Assembly: GCA_019236735.1 (NCBI GenBank)
Contig: JAFAIM010000019.1
Coordinates: forward strand, 1 to 64,000
DNA length: 64,000 nucleotides
Source: Burkholderiaceae bacterium
Lineage (GTDB): Bacteria > Pseudomonadota > Gammaproteobacteria > Burkholderiales > Burkholderiaceae_F
Direction of reading: 5' to 3'
Each line of letters opens with the position of its first letter. The stretch's first letter is position 1. Position numbers and translations under genes: made by a program. The notes under the pieces were generated by a model. That model was not told where the DNA came from and ran no database searches. It saw nothing but the letters and a program-made list of their open reading frames with translations. Below, piece after piece: positions 53,172 to 61,217 of the stretch.

Positions 53172-54371
53172 GTGGCCGAAAGGAATGCGGACAGCGGCAA
53201 CCGGACCGAGAAGCCGACACCGAAGCGACTGAAAGACGCACGCAAAAAGGGCGACGTCTGGAAGAGCCGCGACTTCACGTCAACCGTCGTTTTGGCCGGT
53301 TGGCTCGTCCTCGGTGCGCTGATCGCCGGCAGCGCGGCTACGAGGATCGGCGCGCTGTGCGACACGATGTTCGCGACCATCACCCAGGGGTGGGACGCAA
53401 CCGGCTATGCGGGCGCTTTGCGGTCGCTTGGCGGACAGTCCGCCGAGTTGGTGTTGACGCTCGTTGCGATGTTGCTGGTGCCGGCAGCCGCGCTCGGGAT
53501 GCTGACCGATTTCCTGCAGACCGGCCCCGTTCTGAGCTTCGATAAGGTCAAGCCGAACCTCGAGCATCTCGACCCGGCTGCCGGCCTGAAGCGAATGGTC
53601 TCTGTCGACAACTTGGTGAACATTCTCAAGGCACTCGCGAAGACCGCGCTGCTGTTCGCCGCCGGATGGATCGTCGTGCGCGCAACGCTGCCCGACATCA
53701 TGGGCTTGGCGCGCGCTGGCATTCCACCGCAGGCGGTCGGCGCAGTGCTGCAATCGCTGACGCTGAAACTCGGCGCGTGGACAGTAGGCTTGTTCGCGCT
53801 CGTCTCGGTGCTCGATGCCGCCTACCAGCGCCATTCGTTCATGCGGAAGATGCGGATGAGCCGCCGCGACATCCGCCAGGAGATGAAGGACAGCGAAGGT
53901 GATCCATACATCCGGCAACGGCGCCGCCAGGTTCACCGCGAATGGGCGCAGCGCAACCAGGTCCAGGCGGCGCAGCAGGCCAACGTGCTGGTCGTCAACC
54001 CTACGCATGTTGCGATCGCGATCGACTACGACCGCGAGTCCTGCCCGGTGCCGACGATCGGTGCCAAGGGCGAGGACCATGTTGCGCGGGAAATGCGCGA
54101 AGCCGCCGAGGGGGCCGGCGTGCCGATCGTTCGCAACGTGCCGCTTGCGCGCGAGTTGCTCGCTGTGGGTGAAGTCGGCGAGATGGTGCCAGAACCTCTG
54201 TTCGACCTGCTCGCCGAAGTGATCCTGTGGGCGCGCGACGTGCGCCGCGACGTCGAGGCGCGGCGCGAGGGCCGCGTTGCTCCAGCACCGCCCCAGCACC
54301 GGCGCCGCCGCAAGCCGCCCGGTGAAGATCTGACCCGCTATCCGGAGGCCACATGGAATCGTTCGCTTTGA
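53172..54371 (+). CDS. sctU: Autocleaving export switch protein SctU
   Basis: 399 residues from GTG 53172. Four membrane helices in the first ~220 residues; the start (EKPTPKRLKDARKKGDVWKS) is the family N-terminal signature. The autocleavage motif NPTH is at 276-279 (VLVVNPTHVAI). It governs the switch between early and late substrates. The C-terminal ~45 residues are an added Arg/Pro-rich tail (RRDVEARREGRVAPAPP). It overlaps the FliO-like gene by 19 bases. Confidence 0.95.
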   Translation: MAERNADSGNRTEKPTPKRLKDARKKGDVWKSRDFTSTVVLAGWLVLGALIAGSAATRIGALCDTMFATITQGWDATGYAGALRSLGGQSAELVLTLVAMLLVPAAALGMLTDFLQTGPVLSFDKVKPNLEHLDPAAGLKRMVSVDNLVNILKALAKTALLFAAGWIVVRATLPDIMGLARAGIPPQAVGAVLQSLTLKLGAWTVGLFALVSVLDAAYQRHSFMRKMRMSRRDIRQEMKDSEGDPYIRQRRRQVHREWAQRNQVQAAQQANVLVVNPTHVAIAIDYDRESCPVPTIGAKGEDHVAREMREAAEGAGVPIVRNVPLARELLAVGEVGEMVPEPLFDLLAEVILWARDVRRDVEARREGRVAPAPPQHRRRRKPPGEDLTRYPEATWNRSL

Positions 54372-54682
54372 GCTTCGCGAGCATGCTGCTCGCCCTGACG
54401 TTCGTTCTGGGCCTTGCTTGGATCGTTCTACGCCTGCTGCGTGCCCGACTGCAGGGTCCCCGTGATTCGAAGGGCGTAGCGGGCGACGACGTGCTGCGCT
54501 TCGTTCGAGCCCTGCCGGTCGGAACGCGTGAACGGATCGTGATCGTCGAGCATCGCGGCGCGCGCTGGATGCTCGGTGTCACCGCGGGCGGCATCAGCAC
54601 GATCGCGCACTGGCCGCAAATGGGCGCCGGGACGACCGGCGGCACCGCGCAGGCTACGCAGGCTAGGCAGGGTACGTACTAG
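54353..54682 (+). CDS. FliO-like membrane protein at the end of the injectisome operon
   Basis: 109 residues. One membrane helix near 7-28 (LSFASMLLALTFVLGLAWIVL), then a cytoplasmic FliO pattern at about 46-85: VLRFVRALPVGTRERIVIVE, then RWMLGVTAGGIS. FliO assists assembly of the flagellar export gate (FliP/SctR) and is generally considered absent from injectisomes. It overlaps sctU by 19 bases, so it is translated with it. The resemblance to FliO is from recognisable motifs; length is within the FliO range. Confidence 0.8.
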   Translation: MESFALSFASMLLALTFVLGLAWIVLRLLRARLQGPRDSKGVAGDDVLRFVRALPVGTRERIVIVEHRGARWMLGVTAGGISTIAHWPQMGAGTTGGTAQATQARQGTY

Positions 54683-54825
54683 TCCTAGCTCGCGCCCCGC
54701 CTAGCTGCCGAACGACCCGACTGTTGCACTGGACCCGGATCCCATCTAATTCAATCGTAGGGATTCGAACAAACAGCGATACCGAGCGATCCACCTCGGT
54801 CCACCCAATGTAAAGGAGTCAAGCC

Positions 54826-55836
54826 ATGTCATTCGTAGGCGATATCGCCGGTCTGGGCAGCGAACTTGCCATGGGCGCAATCACGGCCGAATTTCTTGGA
54901 CCGCTGGAGTTCGCGGGAGCGGTCAATAACCTCACGGCGCAACTGATGGGGCAGGGATTGCAGTCGGCGTTGGGGCAGCTGCAGCAGATGAACGGCGGGC
55001 AGAATCCCTTGGCGAACCTCCTGCAGCAGCTGCAGAACTTGATCCCAAATGCGGTGAACAACGCGTCTGGGCCCAGCAACCCGTCCGCCGAGAATAGCGT
55101 CAACCAACAGTGCGGCGGCGACATCCAGCAAATTGTGCAACAGCTCATCACCGCGCTTCTCAGCGCCATTACTCAGGCACTTTCGGGCCTGAATCAAAAT
55201 CAAGGATCGAATGGCAGCCAGGGGTCGAACGGCAGCCAGGGATCGAACGGCAGTGGCGGGGCAAGCAACCTCGAGCAGCTCCTCAGTCAGCTTCTGTCGG
55301 AGATTCAGCAGTTTCTTCAGAATCAAGGAGCAAACGGCAGCCAGGGAGCGAATGGCAGCCAGGGAGCGAATGGCAGCCAAGGATCGAATGGCAGCCAAGG
55401 ATCGAATGGCAGCCAGAGCCCCATCCAACAGCTGATCCAGGAGTTACAGAATCTGCTTGCGGCGCTTCAAGGCGGCCAGGGATCGAACGGCGGCCAGGGA
55501 TCAGGCGGCACTGGCGGATCGGGCAGCACTGGCGGATCGGGCGGCACTGGCGGATCCGACGGCAGCGGCGGATCGGGCGGCAGTGGGGGATCCAGCGGCG
55601 TGGGCGGCGCCGAGAACTGGCAGATGCTGATCGCCCAAGTTCTGAAACACAAGATCGATGACGAGTACAACCAGCTCAAGACCGATGCGCAACAGGTCCA
55701 AAATCAGAACGACCCGGGCCAGACTTCGATGCTGCAGGGCGAAGCGGGGACATTTTCAACGATGATGTCCACCGCCTCAACGATCATGGACTCCCTCTTT
55801 AAGGGAGCGCAGCAACTAGCCACCAAGCAGGGCTAA
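54826..55836 (+). CDS. Secreted Gln/Leu- and Gly/Ser-repeat protein with rod/needle-like C terminus (harpin-like)
   Basis: 336 residues, AAAGGAG upstream. Gln/Leu-rich helices (NLLQQLQNLIPNAV; LSQLLSEIQQFLQ) alternate with linkers: hexapeptide GSNGSQ/GANGSQ units at about 127-143 and 168-197, and Gly/Ser-rich 216-261. A single cysteine (Cys96) and this composition recall harpins. The C-terminal ~72 residues align to the 44761 protein: DAQ at 287-289, NDPG at 295-298, and FS, AST, LA and KQ at matching positions. A filament or extracellular-structure role is as likely as a harpin role. Only gene downstream of FliO-like with its own gap. Confidence 0.72.
   Translation: MSFVGDIAGLGSELAMGAITAEFLGPLEFAGAVNNLTAQLMGQGLQSALGQLQQMNGGQNPLANLLQQLQNLIPNAVNNASGPSNPSAENSVNQQCGGDIQQIVQQLITALLSAITQALSGLNQNQGSNGSQGSNGSQGSNGSGGASNLEQLLSQLLSEIQQFLQNQGANGSQGANGSQGANGSQGSNGSQGSNGSQSPIQQLIQELQNLLAALQGGQGSNGGQGSGGTGGSGSTGGSGGTGGSDGSGGSGGSGGSSGVGGAENWQMLIAQVLKHKIDDEYNQLKTDAQQVQNQNDPGQTSMLQGEAGTFSTMMSTASTIMDSLFKGAQQLATKQG
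55201..55605 (+). repeat. In-frame 18-base repeat arrays in the secreted repeat protein
   Basis: Near-identical 18-base units encoding GSNGSQ or GANGSQ occur at about 55201-55258 and 55324-55415; a further Gly/Ser-rich block at 55475-55605 has 9- to 15-base periodicity. They are coding linkers and could vary in copy number by slippage. Confidence 0.8.
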
Positions 55837-55966
55837 ACCTGCGGCTCAATGGGCGGCGGGGCGGTTTCGTGGCTGGCGTTGGCGATGCTGCCGACGTCCG
55901 CCTACCGCCCCAAGGTCCTCGCAATTCGAGCCTCGATGAATCGCATCCGGTACCAAGGAGCCTGGC

Positions 55967-57379
55967 ATGAGTGCGTCAACCGATCAGATTGCGGCAAGCG
56001 TTCACGACCTTGTCAACGACGAAGGTTTCTTGGGAACCGCCCACAACTCGCATCTGCACCAGATCAGCGATCTGCTAAAGAGTCTGCCATCGGCCGATGC
56101 CGACCGGGTGCTGTCCAAACTCAGCTCCAGTGATCTGAACAAATGGGCTGGCGAGGTCAACGGCGGCGGCGTTCTGGGCGCACAGGGGCTTTCGCAGGGT
56201 GAGAAGAAGGACCTTTTTAACCTGTTTGCCAGCGATCTCGATGGAACCCAGCTTGCGCGCGTATCGAGCTCGTTTGGCGACCGCAACGATGTGATCTCCT
56301 TGGGTCAGTCGGTCGCGCGGTACGCGACGCCCGAGGCGAAAGTCCAGTACATCCAGCAGCTTGCCGGACAAACCACCGCTAACACGACCGATCATCAAGT
56401 CGGCCTGCTATCGCAGACCTCCTTTTACAGCAACGCGCAGGCGGTCGCGGTCGGCAATGTGCTTGCCAGCCTGAAGGGCAATGCGCAGGCGATCGACAAG
56501 GCAGTGGGGTCGCTCAACGAGCCGCAACTGCAGGCGGTCGTGCAGGCGGCGGAGAACCAGACGTCGACGCACAACACCGGCGATCAGGGCCCGTCGCTCA
56601 TTCAGACGGATGCCAAGCCTCTGCAAAGCATTTTGTCCGCGGTCGCGACCAGCAATGACGCAGCAACAAAGGGCCGCGTCTTCGAGGCGGGTGTGAAAGG
56701 GCTCACGGACATTCAGGACACGAACCAGCCGTTGACGCCGAATGTCGGTGCTGCCGGCGACGCCAAGCTCGTGCAGCAGGGACTCACCGATATCCTGAAC
56801 AGCGACACGCGCGGCGTCACGGACCGCCTCAATACAAAGGACGCCAGCGGCCACGCGCTTGCCACGTACCTGAAACAGGTCGTGACCGACGATCCGAGTG
56901 CGAACAACGGGATCATCGGCGGGCAGATCGCGCAACTGCAAGGCGCGGGCACCGGAATGACCGCCAAGCAGTTCATCGGCACTCCCCTTCAGGACCAATC
57001 GGGCCCGCCGTATTATCGGAACGCGGAGAACCTGGGCTACTACTCGGGCGCAGTGCAGGCTGCAATCCGCAGCAGGACTTCCGACGCGAAGACGCAGGGC
57101 GACATCGTCAACAACATTTTCAACACTGCAGTTAGTGTTGCCATTGCACCAGAGTTGCTCTCGCCTGTCGGCAAGATCGGCGTGGCCGCATTCGGCGGCG
57201 TGACGAGCGAAGTGGTGCGAGAAACGGTCAATTCGATTGCGGCCGGCAACACGAAGCTGCAAAGCGCGTTTTCCGAACTCGCGCTGCCGCGCGATCCGGG
57301 ATCACCGGATCGCTATCGTGGCGCGGCCGACCCGTTCTATCAGGCCGCCGAGGAGAAGGTCCAAGTCGACAACCTCTGA
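55967..57379 (+). CDS. Large candidate type III-secreted effector
   Basis: 470 residues with CCAAGGAG upstream. No signal peptide or membrane helix at the N terminus. The first ~180 residues carry a helical module (LSSSDLNKWAGEVNGGGVLG, then GLSQGEKKDLFNLFASDLDG) of a type I associate with N-terminal parts of large secreted or toxin-like proteins. The middle is rich in Asn, Thr and Gln; a moderately hydrophobic stretch lies near 395-425 (VSVAIAPELLSPVGKIGVAAFG). No catalytic motif was recognised. Position right after the repeat protein and its amphipathic N terminus suggest an effector, which is not proven. Confidence 0.68.
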   Translation: MSASTDQIAASVHDLVNDEGFLGTAHNSHLHQISDLLKSLPSADADRVLSKLSSSDLNKWAGEVNGGGVLGAQGLSQGEKKDLFNLFASDLDGTQLARVSSSFGDRNDVISLGQSVARYATPEAKVQYIQQLAGQTTANTTDHQVGLLSQTSFYSNAQAVAVGNVLASLKGNAQAIDKAVGSLNEPQLQAVVQAAENQTSTHNTGDQGPSLIQTDAKPLQSILSAVATSNDAATKGRVFEAGVKGLTDIQDTNQPLTPNVGAAGDAKLVQQGLTDILNSDTRGVTDRLNTKDASGHALATYLKQVVTDDPSANNGIIGGQIAQLQGAGTGMTAKQFIGTPLQDQSGPPYYRNAENLGYYSGAVQAAIRSRTSDAKTQGDIVNNIFNTAVSVAIAPELLSPVGKIGVAAFGGVTSEVVRETVNSIAAGNTKLQSAFSELALPRDPGSPDRYRGAADPFYQAAEEKVQVDNL

Positions 57380-57388
57380 AACGAACTC

Positions 57389-57898
57389 GTGCAGCGAATC
57401 TATCGTGCAGGTGATGAGGCTGCAATTTCCGGCCGCCGCGCAGCGCTGCGCTCGCTGGGGGTTGTGGCCTTTGTTTGGCTATGCAGCGCGTGCAGCCGCA
57501 GCGCTTCCGACGCGACGAAGCTGCTCGATCTGGTACCGACGGGTGGCCGACTTCTCCAGGACCGCGGAGCTTTCGAAGTACCGCTGATCCATTGCGAAGT
57601 GGATGTGGCACTCCTGCTTGGCGCAGGCGCTGGCAAACATCCGCAGGTGCGGCGCTACCGCGTGCCGGAGAAGACGACATGGTCCGAGGTGACCGGGTTC
57701 TATGCGGCCCATCTCGACAAGTCCTGGCGTCCCGGCGATTTTCCGGAGAGATCAGGCGACTACGTTTTGCGAGTGTGGCTGCGCGATGGGCTGGGGGGAT
57801 CGCAGCGTTTTGCCGTGGCGCTGCTGGACCAGACCGGCGTCGGAACCGATGACCATCAGCCGTTTCGCATTCTTGTCGTGGCAGGCGAGGAGGAGTGA
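57389..57898 (+). CDS. Small exported protein, possible lipoprotein
   Basis: 169 residues from GTG 57389, 10 bases after the putative effector stop. A basic N terminus and hydrophobic stretch (LGVVAFVWLCSACS) end at cysteines that could be a lipobox (Cys35), though the -3 residue is atypical. The mature part has strands (YRVPEKTTWSEVTGFYAAH, then DYVLRVWLRDG). I recognise no family. Possible roles are effector partner/immunity or secretin pilot; neither is shown. It overlaps the 3' end of the convergent phosphatase gene by 43 bases. Confidence 0.6.
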   Translation: MQRIYRAGDEAAISGRRAALRSLGVVAFVWLCSACSRSASDATKLLDLVPTGGRLLQDRGAFEVPLIHCEVDVALLLGAGAGKHPQVRRYRVPEKTTWSEVTGFYAAHLDKSWRPGDFPERSGDYVLRVWLRDGLGGSQRFAVALLDQTGVGTDDHQPFRILVVAGEEE

Positions 57899-58794
57899 CG
57901 GAGCAGCTCCAGCACCTGGTCGTGCACCCCGCCGGCCGTTGCGATCAATGACGAATCCCGCAACGGACTGCCTCCAGCCCAGCTCGTGACACGCCCGCCG
58001 GCGCCTTCGATCACCGGCACCACGGCGGCAACGTCCCAGTGCTTCAGCTGCGGATCCAGCATCACGTCGGCTCCGCCAGTTGCGAGCGAGAAGTAGCCGA
58101 AACAATCTCCCCACGTCCGATACATCCGCGCCGCACGAGCGACGCCCTCGATATCGGCCAGGTCCTTTTGCTCGTTGCCCACCCATGTGGAGGTCGATAG
58201 CACGGTTGCATCCTGCAGCCGCTCGCAGCCGCGCATTCGCACCTTCCGTCGGGTGCCGTCCGACAGGAACAACGTGGTGCCGCCACGATGCCCGATCAAG
58301 GCGGCGCCAGTCGCGCAATGGGCGACGCAGCCGAGCACTGGCACGAACCCCGCGGCCCCGCTTCCATCGTCCGCCGTTCCATCGTTTACTTGGCGCTCCA
58401 GGGCGATCAGCGTCCCGAACAGGAAACAGTTGCTGACGAACGCGCGCGTGCCGTCGATCGGATCGAGTACCCAGCGGAACGGCCCGCCCGCCCGCGCTCC
58501 GAATTCCTCGCCCAGCACCGCATGCCGCGGATAGCGTTCGCTGATCAGCGTGCGCAGAGCCAGCTCGGTCTGCCGATCCGCCTGCGTGACCGGAGAAAGA
58601 TCGGCCTTGGACTCGACCGCCAGCGGTTGCAGGAAATACGGCCGGATCGTCGCGAATGCGACTCCGATCAGCCGGTGAAAAAAGCGGATGAATTCGCGCT
58701 CCTCGTGCTCCGACAGCGTGCCGGAGTAGCGGAGCCAAGGTGGATCGGGAGGATGCCGCGCGATGTCGATCGGGTCCATGTCGATTCTCGGCAT
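57856..58794 (-). CDS. Inositol monophosphatase family (histidinol-phosphatase-like) protein
   Basis: 312 residues from ATG 58794; ATG 58779 is possible. The metal-site motifs are intact: GEEFG, WVLDPIDGTRAF and KHWDVAAVVPVIEGAGG. In many bacteria such proteins act as HisN histidinol-phosphatase; others are inositol or nucleotide phosphatases. The substrate cannot be decided. Convergent overlap of 43 bases with the 57389 gene and divergent from the EF-G paralogue. Confidence 0.85.
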   Translation of the reverse strand: MPRIDMDPIDIARHPPDPPWLRYSGTLSEHEEREFIRFFHRLIGVAFATIRPYFLQPLAVESKADLSPVTQADRQTELALRTLISERYPRHAVLGEEFGARAGGPFRWVLDPIDGTRAFVSNCFLFGTLIALERQVNDGTADDGSGAAGFVPVLGCVAHCATGAALIGHRGGTTLFLSDGTRRKVRMRGCERLQDATVLSTSTWVGNEQKDLADIEGVARAARMYRTWGDCFGYFSLATGGADVMLDPQLKHWDVAAVVPVIEGAGGRVTSWAGGSPLRDSSLIATAGGVHDQVLELLRHSSSPATTRMRNG

Positions 58795-58986
58795 GCTCGT
58801 GCGACGACGTTCCGGCACACGACACATGTCGGATCCTCGTACGATCGGCGAGCGATTGTCGCACGCGCCCGCAACGAGCGCGGCCGCCGGGCGCGCCGTA
58901 AACTAGGGCGACGGCGCGGTTCAGAGGGCCTCCGGACAGGGCGCCGGCCGCCCGACGGTGCCGACGCAGAACATCGAGGGGGAGAA

Positions 58987-61038
58987 ATGGCGGAGTACAC
59001 GACCGACAGGCTCAGGACCGTTGCGCTGGTGGGTCACGGAGCGGCGGGCAAGACGAGCCTGGTCGAACAGTTGCTGTTCAAGTCGAAGATGATCGGCGCG
59101 GCGGGCGCGGTCGACAGGGGCTCGACGGTGTGCGACTTCGACCCGCTCGAGAAGACGGCGCAGCACTCGCTGCGCTCGGCAGTCGTGCACCTGGATTGGC
59201 GCGACGTGCGCATCCACCTGATCGACACGCCCGGGTACCCGGACTTTGTCGGGCAGGCCATCGGTGCCTTGGACGCGGTCGAGACGGTGGCCATCGTGAT
59301 CAATGCCTCGTCTGGAATCGAGTTGACGACGCGCCGGATGATGGATTGGGCCAAGAGCCGCAACCTGTGCCGGATGATCGTCGTAAACAAAATCGATATG
59401 GAGCACTTGAACCTGCCGGCGCTGGTCGAACAGATACAGGAGGTGTTCGGGCCCGAATGCCTGCCGATCAATCTGCCTGCCGAAGGTGGTGCGCGCGTGA
59501 TCGACTGTTTCGCCGAGGACCACGGCCCGGCCGATTTTCTTTCGGTCGCCGACGTGCATCGGCGCGTGATGGAGCAGGTGGTCGAAGTCGACGAGGAAGC
59601 GATGATGCGCTACCTCGACCAGGGCAGTGTGGACCCGTCCACGCTGCACGCGCCGCTGGAAAAAGCGCTGCGTGAGGGGCACCTGGTTCCGGTGTGTTTC
59701 GCCTCGGCGCGGACCGGCGCTGGCGTGCAGGACCTGCTCGAAGTGTTCGCGCGCCACCTGCCGCACCCGGGCGAAGGCAACCCGCCGCTCTTCGTGGCGC
59801 AAACGGGGTCCGACGCGCGCGAGTTCCGCTCGGAGCCGGAGCCGGCGCGCCACGTACTGGCGCACGTGTTCAAGGTTGTCAACGACCCGTACGTCGGCCG
59901 TATCGGCACATTCCGGGTCCACCAAGGCACGATCACGCGCGACACGCAGCTGTACGTCGGCGAGGGCAAGAAGCCGTTCAAGGTCGCCCACCCGCTGCTG
60001 CTGATGGGCAAGGACACTGTCGAGGTGCCGCGCCTGATTCCGGGCGACATCGGCGCGGTGGCCAAGGTCGAGGAAATCGTGTTCGACTGCGTGCTGCACG
60101 ATTCGCACGACGAAGACACGATCCGGATGAGGCCGCTGGAGTTTCCGCGGCCGATGTTCGGGCTGGCGGTCGAACCGAGCCGGCGCGGCGACGAAGGCCG
60201 CATATCAGAAGTGCTGAACAAGCTCGCCGCCGAGGACCCGACGCTGCTGATCGAGCACGACGCGGTGCTGAACGAGACGGTGTTGCGCGGGCTGTCCGAG
60301 CTGCACCTGCGCTCGGTGCTCGAACGGATGTCCGCGCAGTACAAACTCGAGGTTACGACGCGGCCACCGCGCATTCCCTACCGCGAGACGATTACGTCCA
60401 ACGCCGAGGGGCACGCCCGGCACAAGAAGCAGACCGGCGGGGCCGGCCAGTTCGGCGAAGTGTTCCTGCGGGTCGAGCCGCTCGCCCGCGGGACCGGCTT
60501 CGAGTTCGTCGACCAGGTCAAGGGCGGCGTGATCCCATACCAATTCATACCTGCGGTCGAAAAAGGCGTGCGCGAGGTGCTGGTGCACGGCAACGTGGCG
60601 GGCTATCCGATGCAGGACGTGCGCGTGATCGTCTACGACGGCAAGCACCACCCGGTCGACTCCAAGGAGGTCGCATTCGTCGCGGCCGGGCGCAAGGCGT
60701 TCCTGGACGCCCTTGCGAAGGCGCGACCCATCGTGCTCGAGCCGATCGTCAACGTCCAGATCGTCTGCCCGGATTCGAACATGGGCGACATTACCGGCGA
60801 CCTTTCTTCGCGCCGTGGGCAGGTCACCGGAACCGGCAACCTGGCGGGCGGATTCATGATGGTTTCCGGCTCCGTTCCGCTATCGGAGCTCGACGGCTAC
60901 GCGGGGCGACTGAAGGCGATCACGCAGGGCAATGGCAGCTACTCGATGGAGCTTTCCCACTACGAGCCGGTCCCGCCGAACGTCCAGCAGCACCTTGCGG
61001 CGGAGCACAAGACGCACCGCAAAGAAGAGGAAGACTGA
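58987..61038 (+). CDS. Elongation factor G-like protein (EF-G paralogue)
   Basis: 683 residues from ATG 58987, with GGGGGAGAA upstream. GTPase domain then domains II-V of the EF-G fold. The G1 motif is GHGAAGKTSL, not the GHIDAGKTT of canonical EF-G, and G3 is DTPGYPDF; G4 NKID is intact. Domain IV and V motifs (HKKQTGGAGQFGEV, GDITGDLSSRRG) are present. This matches the EF-G-like subgroup (FusA2/EF-G2), whose role is not settled. The gene is not in a str operon, so it is an additional copy. Confidence 0.9.
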   Translation: MAEYTTDRLRTVALVGHGAAGKTSLVEQLLFKSKMIGAAGAVDRGSTVCDFDPLEKTAQHSLRSAVVHLDWRDVRIHLIDTPGYPDFVGQAIGALDAVETVAIVINASSGIELTTRRMMDWAKSRNLCRMIVVNKIDMEHLNLPALVEQIQEVFGPECLPINLPAEGGARVIDCFAEDHGPADFLSVADVHRRVMEQVVEVDEEAMMRYLDQGSVDPSTLHAPLEKALREGHLVPVCFASARTGAGVQDLLEVFARHLPHPGEGNPPLFVAQTGSDAREFRSEPEPARHVLAHVFKVVNDPYVGRIGTFRVHQGTITRDTQLYVGEGKKPFKVAHPLLLMGKDTVEVPRLIPGDIGAVAKVEEIVFDCVLHDSHDEDTIRMRPLEFPRPMFGLAVEPSRRGDEGRISEVLNKLAAEDPTLLIEHDAVLNETVLRGLSELHLRSVLERMSAQYKLEVTTRPPRIPYRETITSNAEGHARHKKQTGGAGQFGEVFLRVEPLARGTGFEFVDQVKGGVIPYQFIPAVEKGVREVLVHGNVAGYPMQDVRVIVYDGKHHPVDSKEVAFVAAGRKAFLDALAKARPIVLEPIVNVQIVCPDSNMGDITGDLSSRRGQVTGTGNLAGGFMMVSGSVPLSELDGYAGRLKAITQGNGSYSMELSHYEPVPPNVQQHLAAEHKTHRKEEED

Positions 61039-61110
61039 CCCGCCATCGCCCTTCGGGCTGCGGCGGGCGGGCCCCGCCTACGCCGCATCGGCTTCGGCGG
61101 ACAAGCCGCC
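61039..61110 (+). repeat. Hairpin-rich spacer after the EF-G-like gene
   Basis: Two stem-loops. CCCGCC...GGCGGG (61039-61067) encloses an inner GCCC-TTCG-GGC hairpin one base past the stop. A second, GGCGG-ACAAG-CCGCC, is at 61096-61110. The phrase CCGCCTACGC occurs twice here. They look like REP-type elements or a terminator without a T-tract. Confidence 0.45.
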
Positions 61111-61217
61111 TACGCGACGCACTTGAATCGGCCCGAACCGCCCCCATTCTTTGGTCGTCAGGGGTAGACAGGTCGTCCCTATAATCGGGGAAGCGATTGA
61201 TCAGTCGAGGCTTTGGG

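Noticed and set aside
54758-54771. GGATTCGAAC resembling a tRNA T-arm (on either strand)
   Set aside because: No complementary T-stem, acceptor stem, anticodon arm or CCA end could be built around it.
55201-55415. Regular repeats reminiscent of a CRISPR array
   Set aside because: The repeats are in-frame coding units of 18 bases without unique spacers.
54826-55836. Simple assignment as a harpin (PopA/HrpZ type)
   Set aside because: Composition fits, but the C-terminal match to the rod and needle-like proteins suggests a structural role; harpin is kept only as a description.
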